Shown piece by piece: positions 8,828-17,908 of a stretch of 64,000 nt of DNA (position 1 is the stretch's first letter; every line of letters starts with the position of its first letter). Made by a program: the position numbers and the translations under genes. The stretch spans positions 186,001 through 250,000 of the forward strand of contig NZ_JMLP01000010.1 in the NCBI RefSeq assembly GCF_000686805.1. Direction: 5' to 3'. This stretch comes from Bacillus sp. UNC41MFS5 (GTDB taxonomy: Bacteria > Bacillota > Bacilli > Bacillales_B > DSM-18226). The notes beneath the pieces are model-generated. The model was not told the DNA's origin. It saw only the letters and a list, made by a program, of their open reading frames with translations, and did no database searches.

Positions 8828-10184
8828 CTTGTTCCCCTCGATTAGTAGAAAAATAGGCGAGCTTAATCATCTTTATCTGTAATTTTTCCAGTTCTTTCAG
8901 GATCGGCAGAAGACTCTCTAGTTCCACTTTTCTTTCCATGAAGATAAAGAGTTCATCGTAGAATCCTGGTGGGATGTTGTAAACATAGTGGGAAATCGAT
9001 AAGTCTTCCGGATTTGGAAAAGATGCCCCAAACCTTGCCCCATAACCCACTTTGTTTTCGATGAAGATAGGGCTGCGGGTGGTCGATTGATAAAAAACCC
9101 CATTTCCCATTAGAGAAGCGAGTTTCATAGGAAGATACATAAACTCTCCCGTTCCTAAGCAAAGAGTCCTACGCCCCGTTCTTTTTTGATTCAATATTGC
9201 CGCAGCTAGAGAGGCTTTCTGGTGAAGACAATGGTTGTCTGAACTACTAAGGCCAAATCGACCTGTTTCTTGAATAAATGCTGATTGATTCATTGGGTTA
9301 TCCACTGATAAGGTAGTGTTTGAAAAATAACACGATAGGTCAACCCATTCTACGGATGTCTTAGCATACTCTTTCCTTTCGATGATTGGCGAGCGGTTCG
9401 CTATTTCTCGCATCTCCTTCACCTGGACAGTACCAGTTATCAGACTTACAACATTGATTTTTATACCAAGTTCCTGTTGAACCTGCTGAAATCTTCTTTG
9501 ATCTTGTTCTGAACGCCAATCCAAAATGGAAACGATCGTATAAACACGTCTCGGGAATTTGCTATGAATGGATTCGATAATATTTAAGGCCGTTTTCCCC
9601 GTGGTCAATTCATCATCAACAAGGATAATTTCTCGTTCATTTTGAATCATCTCTAACGGAATATAGCAGCGGTGGGATGTAGCATGAGAATGTTCTTCTT
9701 CAAAGGTAATTTCCGGTCTCATCTGCTTGAGTTCTTCCCGAGTGGTGTGAAAGAAATCTGCAGATTGAAAGCAATCAAAGAAGGCATGCCCAAGGGCTGT
9801 GGCCGTTTCAGCAAAGCCAATCACTACTGGACTAACATGTTCAGGAATAAACGCCTTACTCTGGTATAATTCTTCTCTTTTAAAGGAGGATAATAGTTTC
9901 TCAGTTTCTACATATTTGGTTCCCTTAACGGTTTCTAAATATCTCGAACCTAGGAGAGCAGCAGTCAGCAGCCCTTTATGGGGATTTATGGGTAAGTGTT
10001 TACCTAGCACTTTACTTACGAAAAGAAACGAACGCTTCTTATTTATTCTTGCCGCCATGGTAAATAACTCTTGGATTGGCAGCTCATACGGATTATCAGT
10101 CACTTCTATCTCAGTCTCAATCGAGTCTAATATATTATACGTATACTTCTTTTTTGATAAGGTCAATGGTTGTGAATTCTTCAT
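8808..10184 (-). CDS. Phosphoribosyltransferase with TRSP domain
   Basis: 458 residues in two parts. The N-terminal half is a type I PRTase with the PRPP loop VDDELTTGKTA (about residues 189-199). The C-terminal part is the TRSP domain, named after its motif, seen here as YQSTTRSPIF, preceded by LGTGEFMYLPMKLA. The pair occurs in Ter-linked biosynthetic operons and is thought to transfer or process a ribose-phosphate unit; the product is unknown. Start ATG at 10184 with SD GGGGTG lies 50 nt inside the end of the upstream citrate-lyase-like gene, a long overlap. Confidence 0.88.
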   Translation of the reverse strand: MKNSQPLTLSKKKYTYNILDSIETEIEVTDNPYELPIQELFTMAARINKKRSFLFVSKVLGKHLPINPHKGLLTAALLGSRYLETVKGTKYVETEKLLSSFKREELYQSKAFIPEHVSPVVIGFAETATALGHAFFDCFQSADFFHTTREELKQMRPEITFEEEHSHATSHRCYIPLEMIQNEREIILVDDELTTGKTALNIIESIHSKFPRRVYTIVSILDWRSEQDQRRFQQVQQELGIKINVVSLITGTVQVKEMREIANRSPIIERKEYAKTSVEWVDLSCYFSNTTLSVDNPMNQSAFIQETGRFGLSSSDNHCLHQKASLAAAILNQKRTGRRTLCLGTGEFMYLPMKLASLMGNGVFYQSTTRSPIFIENKVGYGARFGASFPNPEDLSISHYVYNIPPGFYDELFIFMERKVELESLLPILKELEKLQIKMIKLAYFSTNRGEQDENHNQ

Positions 10185-11322
10185 GCAGCACCCCGTATAA
10201 CTTTGATTTTAAGATGGTTTTCTTAGCCCAATAATAGTGAGGTTTAATCTCATTCATTTTATTTGCAAAATTACTTTTCATTACTCCAATTTCTCCTGTT
10301 GCTGCTGCTATGATATTGCTGGCATCAATGAATTCTTCGTAGGAAACCACATTAAGAGCTTGAACGACCTTGATATGTGTGGGATGGATAATCGTTTTTC
10401 CTGTTAGTCCGTTTGCGATATCCATGAGGATTTCCTGAATTAATCCATCCATATGATCATCAATTAATTTTGCCCGCCATTTCAGCCCTTCATCACCGTA
10501 TCGCTCACGAAAAGGGGTTTGTCTTAATTGTGGCTTGAGCATTCTTTTTTTCGCAGAAAAATACTCCCATACAGGACCAGAAACAACGTAAGGGCTCTCA
10601 AAACGTTGAAAGACATTGATTATATCAGAAATACAATCTCTCAAAACAGCTATATCATACACAGTTGTTTCTGCACTGCGACGTATTCCATATAATCCAC
10701 AAAAATCTGTCGCTCCAATTCGGACATTTAGAATATGATCCTTGTAGCGATCAAGTAGAGTTTTTATGCTTCTTAATTCTTCCATTCTCGTTTCTTTTTG
10801 TATGACCTTGGCTGTCTCCAAAATGGGCATAGCATAAAATGGATGCTGATCCGTATGTATTCTACGTACCTCCAATAATAGCTCTTCCCCCGATTCAGCG
10901 CTGAATTTAGGAAGCACCACTCCCGTCAGGAGATGAATGGCCTCAGCTAATTGAGCAGTTACCCGTTTTAACTGCTCAAGATTCCGAATTCGGATAAACA
11001 TGAGTGGGAGATCCGTATAGCTTAGGAATCCCCTATTCATTTCAGCATGTAACTTTACCAATTCATGAATGAGCATTTCTTCCGCATCAGTTACCTCGTG
11101 ATCCCCTACAGCATCTTCTAAGTCGATGACAAGAGAGGTTAATCCTTCATGCTTTTTAGAGAGTATTTCTTGATGGATATTTGGGCGTGTCGCTGGCATA
11201 TAAAGAGTAGCCCCTAACCCATAGGATAGGAGTTCACGGTTTGAATATTTAGTGAATGTCTGAGGTTTTTGAAAGAAGAAGCGTTTGATTTCATCTTGGT
11301 AAAAGTATGTAAAAAATTCCAT
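10135..11322 (-). CDS. HpcH/HpaI (citrate-lyase beta-like) aldolase/lyase of the Ter module
   Basis: 395 residues from the ATG at 11322 (SD AGGAGA; a TTG two codons earlier is possible). The C-C bond lyase fold is shown by LVIDLEDAVGDHE (metal-binding Asp/Glu), FIRIRNLE, PILETAKVI (catalytic-site Glu) and VRIGATDFCGLYG. Such enzymes cleave or form C-C bonds of acyl-CoA or oxo-acids with Mg2+. In the Ter module it is proposed to supply a carbon unit to the metabolite. Its end overlaps the PRTase gene. Confidence 0.88.
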   Translation of the reverse strand: MEFFTYFYQDEIKRFFFQKPQTFTKYSNRELLSYGLGATLYMPATRPNIHQEILSKKHEGLTSLVIDLEDAVGDHEVTDAEEMLIHELVKLHAEMNRGFLSYTDLPLMFIRIRNLEQLKRVTAQLAEAIHLLTGVVLPKFSAESGEELLLEVRRIHTDQHPFYAMPILETAKVIQKETRMEELRSIKTLLDRYKDHILNVRIGATDFCGLYGIRRSAETTVYDIAVLRDCISDIINVFQRFESPYVVSGPVWEYFSAKKRMLKPQLRQTPFRERYGDEGLKWRAKLIDDHMDGLIQEILMDIANGLTGKTIIHPTHIKVVQALNVVSYEEFIDASNIIAAATGEIGVMKSNFANKMNEIKPHYYWAKKTILKSKLYGVLHEEFTTIDLIKKEVYV

Positions 11323-11346
11323 AACCAATTTCTCCTCTTTTAGAGC

Positions 11347-11382
11347 TAAAAAATAGAGGAGACGGACTCTCGTCAGCTCCCC
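11347..11382 (-). terminator. Hairpin with T-run between terC and the lyase gene
   Basis: Minus strand GGGGAG-C-TGACG loop CGTC-CTCCTC then TATTTTTTAG. It could terminate or attenuate transcription coming from terC, setting lower expression of the enzyme genes. Confidence 0.65.
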
Positions 11383-11397
11383 TTTTTAGTCAATAGT

Positions 11398-12183
11398 TTA
11401 TGATTGGTTTTCTTTTGTGGCTTCCTTCTTCTTATTCATGAAGTGAACAATGAAGGTAGCTCCAAATGTTACTGCTAGAATGATAAAGAAATGTAATGAT
11501 TCAATATGAATATTGAATAACGGTAAGGTTAGAGCCATCTTAATAGAAATAATCAGGATTAAGATATAAGCAGTGGTTTCAAGTTCTGGAATTCTGTCAA
11601 TTAATGTAAGGAATACACCAGCGACACCACGCATCATTAACACACCAAGGATACCACCTACAAACAGAATCCAAACTTGGTTGCTTACCCCAAAGGCTGC
11701 AAGAACGCTATCGACCGAGAAAGCAATATCCATTAATTCAACAGCTGCTACGGTTCCCCAGAAGGTACCAAATAAACGTATTAGCAAGCCGCCTTGATTA
11801 ATTCCTTCTGCTTCCTCTTCATCATGACCAGAAATGCCTTTACGCTTATCGATGAAATACTTAATCGCTAACCATGCAAGATATGCGGCACCAAGGGCTT
11901 TAATGACCCAAAACTTGATTAAGTATACTCCGATTCCAATTGCGATAAATCGGAATATATATGCACCTAATAAACCATAGAATAAAGCTCTTTTCCGCTT
12001 TTCAGGCGGCAAGTGTTTAACCATTACGGCCAAAACAAGCGCGTTATCCGCAGAAAGCAAACCTTCTAAAATAATAAGAGTTCCAATAAGTCCCCAGCTG
12101 ACCGGATCTGCTAATATCTTACCCCACATATCTAAATCAAAAAATTGTGCATATGTGTCCAAGATATGATTAATAACTGACAT
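11398..12183 (-). CDS. yceF: TerC-family integral membrane protein
   Basis: 261 residues with about seven hydrophobic helices. Family marks are the charged residues inside membrane segments: EGLLSADNALVLAVMV near residue 40 and VELMDIAFSVDSVLAAFG near residue 150, the two DN/DS motifs typical of TerC. TerC proteins are implicated in metal (manganese) export or metalation and form membrane complexes with TerD-type proteins. B. subtilis YceF is the likely counterpart. ATG with SD CGGGAGG. It lies 80 nt after terD with a hairpin between. Confidence 0.92.
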   Translation of the reverse strand: MSVINHILDTYAQFFDLDMWGKILADPVSWGLIGTLIILEGLLSADNALVLAVMVKHLPPEKRKRALFYGLLGAYIFRFIAIGIGVYLIKFWVIKALGAAYLAWLAIKYFIDKRKGISGHDEEEAEGINQGGLLIRLFGTFWGTVAAVELMDIAFSVDSVLAAFGVSNQVWILFVGGILGVLMMRGVAGVFLTLIDRIPELETTAYILILIISIKMALTLPLFNIHIESLHFFIILAVTFGATFIVHFMNKKKEATKENQS

Positions 12184-12213
12184 TTACAAAAATTCCTCCC
12201 GAGTTGTTAAAAA

Positions 12214-12251
12214 GTTTTTTTAAAAAGACCCAGTATGAAACTGGATCTTTT
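12214..12251 (-). terminator. Hairpin with T-run between terD and terC
   Basis: Minus strand AAAGATCCAGT loop ACTGGGTCTTT then T-rich. A probable partial terminator, allowing more terD than terC message from the same promoter. Confidence 0.65.
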
Positions 12252-12262
12252 ACAATTTACAA

Positions 12263-12844
12263 TTAACCAATTTGTAAGCCGAAGTCTGTGGCAAGTGCCG
12301 CTAATCCGCCTTGATAACCGCTGCCAATGGCACTGAATTTCCATTCACCATTGTGGCGATATAATTCACCGACAACAATGGCTGTTTCAATCGAGAAGTC
12401 CTCACCTAAATCATAGCGAATTAATTCTTCTCCATTGGCTTCATTATAGATACGGGCATAGGCATTTGAAACCTGCCCAAAGTTTTGGTTTCTGCTATCT
12501 GCATCATGAATTGTAATTGTAAAAGCAATTCGCTGAATATTAGCAGGGATTGTTGTAAGATTTACTTTTACACCCTCGTCATCACCATCGCCAGCGCCTG
12601 TGCGATTATCACCGGTATGTACTACAGCACCATTTGCCCCTTGAGGATTATTATAGAAAATAAAGTCAGTTTCATTCGTTACTTTCCCATTTTCCCCCAA
12701 TAAGAAAACGGATGAATCAAGATCAAAATCATTACCGCCATCATATTTGTTCGTGTCCCAACCAAGTCCAACGACCACGTTTGTTAATCCTGGATTGGTT
12801 TTTGTTAAATCCACTTTTTGACCTTTTGATAAACTTACTGCCAT
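12263..12844 (-). CDS. TerD-family stress protein (first gene of the Ter block)
   Basis: 193 residues. It has [29 protein letters not shown], and [14 protein letters not shown], so all calcium-cluster residues are present, and ends [23 protein letters not shown]. It is the counterpart of YceD/YceE of B. subtilis and a close paralogue of the protein at 2447-3025. ATG with SD TTGGAGGAA. A sigma-W promoter lies directly upstream. Confidence 0.94.
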   Translation of the reverse strand: MAVSLSKGQKVDLTKTNPGLTNVVVGLGWDTNKYDGGNDFDLDSSVFLLGENGKVTNETDFIFYNNPQGANGAVVHTGDNRTGAGDGDDEGVKVNLTTIPANIQRIAFTITIHDADSRNQNFGQVSNAYARIYNEANGEELIRYDLGEDFSIETAIVVGELYRHNGEWKFSAIGSGYQGGLAALATDFGLQIG

Positions 12845-12871
12845 TTTTCATTCCTCCAATTTAGGTAATAG

Positions 12872-12903
12872 TCTATTTACGAGTTTGTCATAAAAAGGTT
12901 TCA
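12872..12903 (-). promoter_or_regulatory. Sigma-W promoter of the terD-terC block
   Basis: Minus strand TGAAAC (12898-12903), 16 nt spacer, CGTA (12878-12881): exact sigma-W consensus, with a predicted start near 12872, about 28 nt before terD. Confidence 0.85.
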
Positions 12904-12945
12904 ATTATTATAATAAATTTTTTTTGTGCTTATTAGCAAATCGCT

Positions 12946-13539
12946 TTAACTCATCCATTTGGGTGGTGTATTCTTAGCCCAATAAATGGCACCTAATTCA
13001 TGGTGGGTCTGGAAATCATCATGATAGGTGTGATAATGAAAATTAAACCAATAGCCTTCTTGGGGCGGATTATCCCGTCTCACATGAAAACGAAGGACAT
13101 CTTTGCCGGTTCCTCGATTATTAATATTAAATATTTTCTCCGAATGTCCTCCTCCGGGATGTTCGGTAATGTTGAGATTTTTTAAATCTTCTTCAGGAAA
13201 TTGAATGGCCATATCCTCAAGAGCTTTTTCGATATTCGGTAAAATAATGTCTTTGAATTCATTTTCGATGACAGGTTTTATTTTGGCACCAAATTTCTGA
13301 TAGGACTGGATTTCTGCCTGTTTCAACAACGCTTCTATAAATTTGTCTTTATCGAACTCCGTTGCTTCCTCAAACATGTTCGATTGTCCAAGGGCACTTT
13401 CTGTTGAAGGGGCTTCAAACGCATCACGATCGGTGAGATTTTCAGCGTTAATATGGTCCATTAATTGTGTTGGCGTAACAAGTCCAAAAGTTAAAACAGA
13501 TACTAGTACAAATAACGTTTTACGAACCCAATTATTCAT
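12946..13539 (-). CDS. ypjP: YpjP-family protein
   Basis: 197 residues. The N-terminus (NNWVRKTLFVLVSVLTFGLVTP) is a signal peptide or membrane anchor, and the rest is soluble with a conserved His/Tyr-rich end (WFNFHYHTYHDDFQTHHELGAIYWAKNTPP). This matches YpjP of B. subtilis, a protein of unknown function. In B. subtilis ypjP lies close to thyB-dfrA; here the peptidase and Ter island separate them, which suggests the island was inserted at this point. Confidence 0.85.
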   Translation of the reverse strand: MNNWVRKTLFVLVSVLTFGLVTPTQLMDHINAENLTDRDAFEAPSTESALGQSNMFEEATEFDKDKFIEALLKQAEIQSYQKFGAKIKPVIENEFKDIILPNIEKALEDMAIQFPEEDLKNLNITEHPGGGHSEKIFNINNRGTGKDVLRFHVRRDNPPQEGYWFNFHYHTYHDDFQTHHELGAIYWAKNTPPKWMS

Positions 13540-13653
13540 TATTAGTCACCTTATTCTTTATCTATTTTTCTATTAATTTCTAAAATTAGTTTTTATAGAA
13601 ACTATTATACTTCTTTTTTCGAACAATTGGAAAAATTTGCGTCCACCACTACA

Positions 13654-13684
13654 TAAAAAAAGGATGTCGGCTGACATCCTTTTT
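13654..13684 (-). terminator. Terminator after brxA
   Basis: AAAAAGGATGTC-GGCT-GACATCCTTTTT with a T-run on the minus strand; it reaches the brxA stop codon. Confidence 0.85.
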
Positions 13685-14117
13685 AGCAATGGGCTTCGAA
13701 TGCCCCTAGTAAATTATGCATTACTGATTCCATCGGCATTCCTTCAATATCATGTCTTGGAATAAAATGAACAACTTTATTATCCTTTAATAAGGCCATT
13801 GAAGGAGATGATGGTTCAATTCCTTCAAAATACTCACGCATTTTTGCGGTTGCTTCTTTATCCTGTCCAGCAAACACGGTTACGATTTGGTTCGGTTTTT
13901 TCTCGCTATTTAGGACGGCTTGTGTTGCAGCAGGACGAGCTAATCCAGCCGCACAACCGCATACAGAATTTACGACAACAAGCGTTGTTCCACTTACATT
14001 TTCCATAAATTCTTCTACCTCTTGTGCTGTTGAGAGCTCTTCAAAACCAGCTCTTGTTAATTCTTCGCGCATCGGCAAAACCATTTGTTTCATATATTCT
14101 TCATATGCATTTGACAA
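13683..14117 (-). CDS. brxA: Bacilliredoxin BrxA (YphP)
   Basis: 144 residues, full length. Thioredoxin-fold enzyme with the diagnostic active-site CGC motif in VVNSVCGCAAGLARPA (Cys 53 and 55). BrxA removes bacillithiol from S-bacillithiolated proteins after oxidative stress. N-terminal YEEYMKQMVLPMREELT and C-terminal FIPRHDIEG are also family marks. ATG with the SD visible upstream. Single-gene unit with its own terminator. Confidence 0.95.
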   Translation of the reverse strand: MSNAYEEYMKQMVLPMREELTRAGFEELSTAQEVEEFMENVSGTTLVVVNSVCGCAAGLARPAATQAVLNSEKKPNQIVTVFAGQDKEATAKMREYFEGIEPSSPSMALLKDNKVVHFIPRHDIEGMPMESVMHNLLGAFEAHC

Positions 14118-14180
14118 TTAAAATCACTCCGTTTCGGTTCATCCATTTTAGAATACCTAATCTATTGCCTATTTGCAATT

Positions 14181-15314
14181 TTATTCCACGCTCTTCCTAG
14201 CTTCCGTCATTTGCTTCCAAACAGAACCTTTTGCTTCTGAGCCGCCTTCAATTCTTTCTATCGCCATTTTGATTTGCAAACTAACTTCAAATTCCGAATC
14301 ATTTTCGGCAGCTTTTAACGCGGGAAGGGCCATTGCATCGCCTGCTTCATATAAAAACATAGCTGCCCGCCAGCGGACTAACTTGCTCTTATCCTTCAAT
14401 GCCATAATCATTTCGTCTGTGGCTTCCGAAAACCCTAAATCTGATAGACAATCTCCTGCCGTCCTGCGAACAGTCACCGTTTTATCTTTCAGTGCCTTAT
14501 ATAGTAACGGCAGCACTTTCTTTTCCTTGATCATACCGAGGTACACGGTAGCTAGCCTTCGAATCGAAGCCTTTTCATCTGATAACGCTTTTTCAAGGAC
14601 GGGTAAATCCTCTAGTTCTGGGTCATCCATTTGTTCGAGAACCTGATAGCGAATTTGCCAATCCTGATTATTTAAATCTTCTATTGATACTTTTTTTCGC
14701 TTTTTACTATATTTTGGTTCAGGCTTAGGATCCGTGGATTGAGCTTTTGCAACCAATTCCTCAAGCCGCACCTCTGGATAGGCGGCAATAAGTTCGTCCA
14801 CCACTTCCTGACCAATCTGCTCAAACTCTCCATAGCGGACGCCTTGATTTTGCCACTTTCTAAGTAAAAGATAATGATCATCAGGCAGTTGTGCCCGTTC
14901 TCTCGCCTTTAAGAAGTATTCCGGCATTCCGAAACGTTTTTCTGATGTGCCGTCCGTCAGCTTTACTTGGAGCGGTATATCTTTAAACATCTGGATTTCA
15001 ACATTAATCTCACCAAAATGTTCGTTAATCTGATTGGTTTGAATAATTTCTTCCGCTTTTTCCCCAAATGCTTGGCGAACTTGAGGTAATAATTCCTTCC
15101 AATCATATTTCGCATTTCGTTCAATGGCAAGGAAATCTGCCACATGATAAACACCTTTTATGCCATCGATTTGAAGGATGGCTTGAATCATTGCTGGCGC
15201 ATCAGCAGCAGTTTCTTTTTTATAATTATGGCTTTTACCCATTGGAAGTTCTTCATCTAAAATGATTTTCATTGTATTTGGACTTGGCGTTGGTTCAATC
15301 GCCTTAATTTTCAA
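14181..15314 (-). CDS. cvfC: Conserved virulence factor CvfC-like protein (YpgR) with HEAT repeats
   Basis: 377 residues from a TTG at 15314 (SD GAGGTGG five nt upstream; an ATG at 15341 would lie inside the preceding gene). The N-terminal ~90 residues resemble the Nfu N-terminal domain (PSPNTMKIILDE, IDGIKGVYHVADFLAIER), without the C-terminal CxxC Fe-S domain. The second half has HEAT-like repeats, e.g. LEKALSDEKASIRRLA, LYKALKDKTVTVRRTA and ALKDKSKLVRWRAA. The S. aureus orthologue affects virulence; YpgR in B. subtilis is uncharacterised. It follows ABC-F and ypgQ in one operon. Confidence 0.87.
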   Translation of the reverse strand: MKIKAIEPTPSPNTMKIILDEELPMGKSHNYKKETAADAPAMIQAILQIDGIKGVYHVADFLAIERNAKYDWKELLPQVRQAFGEKAEEIIQTNQINEHFGEINVEIQMFKDIPLQVKLTDGTSEKRFGMPEYFLKARERAQLPDDHYLLLRKWQNQGVRYGEFEQIGQEVVDELIAAYPEVRLEELVAKAQSTDPKPEPKYSKKRKKVSIEDLNNQDWQIRYQVLEQMDDPELEDLPVLEKALSDEKASIRRLATVYLGMIKEKKVLPLLYKALKDKTVTVRRTAGDCLSDLGFSEATDEMIMALKDKSKLVRWRAAMFLYEAGDAMALPALKAAENDSEFEVSLQIKMAIERIEGGSEAKGSVWKQMTEARKSVE

Positions 15315-15324
15315 CACGACCACC

Positions 15325-17214
15325 TCATTCCTTTTCCGCAAGTTCGGCCAAGTAGGACCAGCGCTCGATTAAATGCTCGAGTTTTTCGTTTAATTCAGTC
15401 TCTTGATTCATCAAGTCCTGTGCTTTCGTAAAATCACTGCCTGTCTTCGCCATTTCGGAGGCTATTTCTTCCAGACGGGTTTCCGTTGTCTCAATGTCTC
15501 CATCAATGGATTCCCATTCTTTTTTCTCTGCATAGGTCATTCTTTTCTTTTTTTCTTTTTCAATTGTTTTTGTAGGCTTAGTTGTAACAGTGATTGTTTT
15601 TTGTGCCTCTAATGCCGATTCCTTTTCAAGATACTCTGTGTAATTTCCATAGAAGGATTCGATTGCCCCTTCCCCTTGTAGAACGAGAAGCTGCTCGGCC
15701 ACCTTATCTAAGAAATAGCGGTCATGGGAAACCGTGATTACCACTCCTGGAAAATCTTCCAAATAATCTTCGAGAACGGTCAGTGTTTGTGTATCAAGAT
15801 CATTGGTAGGTTCGTCCAAAAGAAGCACATTTGGTGCTGTCATTAGTATTTTCAATAAATATAAACGTCGTTTTTCTCCACCCGATAACTTGCGGATTGG
15901 TGTTCCGTGCGTAAAGGGCGGAAACAAAAAGCGTTCGAGCATTTGGGCCGCTGAGATTGTTTTCCCATCCGATGTGTTTACAACTTCGGCTGTCTCTTTA
16001 ATGTATTCAATCATCCGCTTATTTTCATCCATGTCTTCACTTTCCTGGGTATAATAAGCGATTTTCACGGTCTGACCCATGATGAATTCCCCTTCATCTA
16101 GCGGGATTTGTTTGGCAAGAATATTTAACAGAGTCGATTTACCCGTCCCATTTTTCCCAATAATACCAATCCGATCCCCCGGCTTCACAAGCAAATCAAA
16201 GTGATGTAAGATTGTTTTTGATCCAAATCGCTTGGATGCATCCTTCAGTTCAAATACTTGTTTTCCAAGGCGGCTGCCATTTAAAGTGATATCAAGTTTT
16301 TCAGAGGCTGGCTTTCCATTAGTAACCTTCTCATCGAGCTCTTCAAATCGTTGAATTCTGGCTTTTTGTTTTGTGGTTCTTGCTTTTGCGCCGCGCCTGA
16401 TCCACTCAAGTTCTCTTCTGAAAAGATTCTTTCTTTTTTCAAATGTCGCTGCTTCATTCTCTTCACGAATCGCTTTTGCTTCTAAAAAGGCTGCATAATT
16501 TCCTTTATAGCTATATATTTGCCCGCCATCTAGTTCAAACATCCGATTGGCCACTCGGTCTAGAAAGTAACGGTCGTGAGTGACAAGCAAAATCGAACCA
16601 CTATATCTGCTTAAATAATCTTCTAACCATTTCACCGAATCAAAATCAAGATGGTTGGTTGGTTCATCTAAAATTAGTAAATCTGGTTCCGATATCAACA
16701 CTTGTGCTAATGCGACCCTTTTTTTCTGTCCCCCGGACATCTCACCAATTCTTTTTGTAAAATCTTCAATCCCTAATTTTGTTAATATCGATTTTGCATT
16801 TGTACTCGCATCCCAGGCATTTAGTGCATCCATCTGCTTTTGCAAACGAAAAAGGTCTTCTTGGACCTTCGTATCATTTGGAGAACTAGTAAGCTCCAAC
16901 AATGTTTTTTCATAGGAACGCATTAGTTTTAGAATTGGGGCTTCACCATGGAAAACCTGTTCTAGCACTGTTTTATCCCCATCTAATTCTGGCTGCTGGT
17001 TTAAAAATGTGATTGAATAATCTTTGCTAGTGATGATTTTGCCTTCGTCCGGCGTATCCAGTCCAGCAATAATTTTTAAGAGTGATGATTTACCAGTCCC
17101 ATTGACCCCTATTAACCCGACACGTTCTTTTTCTCCAATCGTAAAGGAAATAGAGTTAAAGAGTTGTTTTTCCCCATATGTTTTTGAAACATTTTCAACT
17201 GTGAGCATTTTCAT
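15325..17214 (-). CDS. yfmR: ABC-F ATPase, YfmR/Uup type
   Basis: 629 residues from the ATG at 17214, which overlaps the ypgQ stop (ATGA). Two ABC domains: Walker A GVNGTGKSS and GKNGTGKST, signatures MSGGQKKRV and LSGGEKRRL, Walker B LLILDEPTNHLD and VLLLDEPTNDLD, with the interdomain linker rich in Arg/Lys between, and a C-terminal coiled coil (residues about 555-629). There are no membrane helices. ABC-F proteins act on the ribosome; YfmR helps translation at difficult sequences such as polyproline. The length equals B. subtilis YfmR. Confidence 0.92.
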   Translation of the reverse strand: MKMLTVENVSKTYGEKQLFNSISFTIGEKERVGLIGVNGTGKSSLLKIIAGLDTPDEGKIITSKDYSITFLNQQPELDGDKTVLEQVFHGEAPILKLMRSYEKTLLELTSSPNDTKVQEDLFRLQKQMDALNAWDASTNAKSILTKLGIEDFTKRIGEMSGGQKKRVALAQVLISEPDLLILDEPTNHLDFDSVKWLEDYLSRYSGSILLVTHDRYFLDRVANRMFELDGGQIYSYKGNYAAFLEAKAIREENEAATFEKRKNLFRRELEWIRRGAKARTTKQKARIQRFEELDEKVTNGKPASEKLDITLNGSRLGKQVFELKDASKRFGSKTILHHFDLLVKPGDRIGIIGKNGTGKSTLLNILAKQIPLDEGEFIMGQTVKIAYYTQESEDMDENKRMIEYIKETAEVVNTSDGKTISAAQMLERFLFPPFTHGTPIRKLSGGEKRRLYLLKILMTAPNVLLLDEPTNDLDTQTLTVLEDYLEDFPGVVITVSHDRYFLDKVAEQLLVLQGEGAIESFYGNYTEYLEKESALEAQKTITVTTKPTKTIEKEKKKRMTYAEKKEWESIDGDIETTETRLEEIASEMAKTGSDFTKAQDLMNQETELNEKLEHLIERWSYLAELAEKE

Positions 17215-17870
17215 ACTTGTCCATCCCATTCTTGGTAAAATTGTTCTAGAAATGATACCATCATTTGTTGACGACTTTCTGCCATTTTTCGAGCAGTATC
17301 TGTATTTAGTAAGTCTTTCAATTTAAGCAGTTTTTCATAAAAATGATGAACGCTTGTTGATTTCCCTTTTCGATATTCTTCTAGTGTCATTTCATTTCTA
17401 ACAGAAATGCTTGGGTCATAGATGGATTGCCCTTTTTTGCCGCCGTAGGCAAACGCCCTCGCAATCCCGATGGCCCCAATCGCATCTAAACGGTCAGCAT
17501 CCTGAACAATTTTTGCTTCAATCGTTGACAAAGTTGTCGTTTGTCCACCCTTAAAGGAAATCGTGGCGATAATCTGATTTATATGCCTTTTATCATTATC
17601 TGTCAGCGGAAGGGTTTGTAAATAAGATTCCAGTTTTTCTTCCCCTTTTTTGCTGCTTTCATTGAGCTTTTCATCCGATATGTCATGGAGAAGAGCAGCC
17701 ATTTCAATAATGAACGAATCTCCTGCCATTTCTTCCTCGCAAATATGTAGGGCATTTCTTCGAACACGATCCACATGAAACCAATCATGGCCAGTAGGAT
17801 CTTCCCCTAATTCGTTGCGGACATAATTTTCTGTTAGTTCTATCATTTGGTTTTTCATTTTCCCGAACAC
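17211..17870 (-). CDS. ypgQ: HD-domain phosphohydrolase YpgQ
   Basis: 219 residues. HD motif residues: HDWFHVDRV (first His), LLHDIS (HD pair) and QDADRLDAIGAIGIAR (last Asp). B. subtilis YpgQ is a Mn-dependent nucleoside-triphosphate pyrophosphohydrolase. The GTG start at 17870 has SD AGGGGTG 7 nt away; an ATG at 17858 is the alternative. First gene of ypgQ-yfmR-cvfC. Confidence 0.9.
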   Translation of the reverse strand: MFGKMKNQMIELTENYVRNELGEDPTGHDWFHVDRVRRNALHICEEEMAGDSFIIEMAALLHDISDEKLNESSKKGEEKLESYLQTLPLTDNDKRHINQIIATISFKGGQTTTLSTIEAKIVQDADRLDAIGAIGIARAFAYGGKKGQSIYDPSISVRNEMTLEEYRKGKSTSVHHFYEKLLKLKDLLNTDTARKMAESRQQMMVSFLEQFYQEWDGQV

Positions 17871-17908
17871 CCACTTTCACCCCTGCTATTTTATCATGAA
17901 AAACAAAG

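Noticed and set aside
9672..10200. Plus-strand open frames inside the PRTase gene
   Set aside because: Antisense shadows of a well-supported gene with no SD or known motif.
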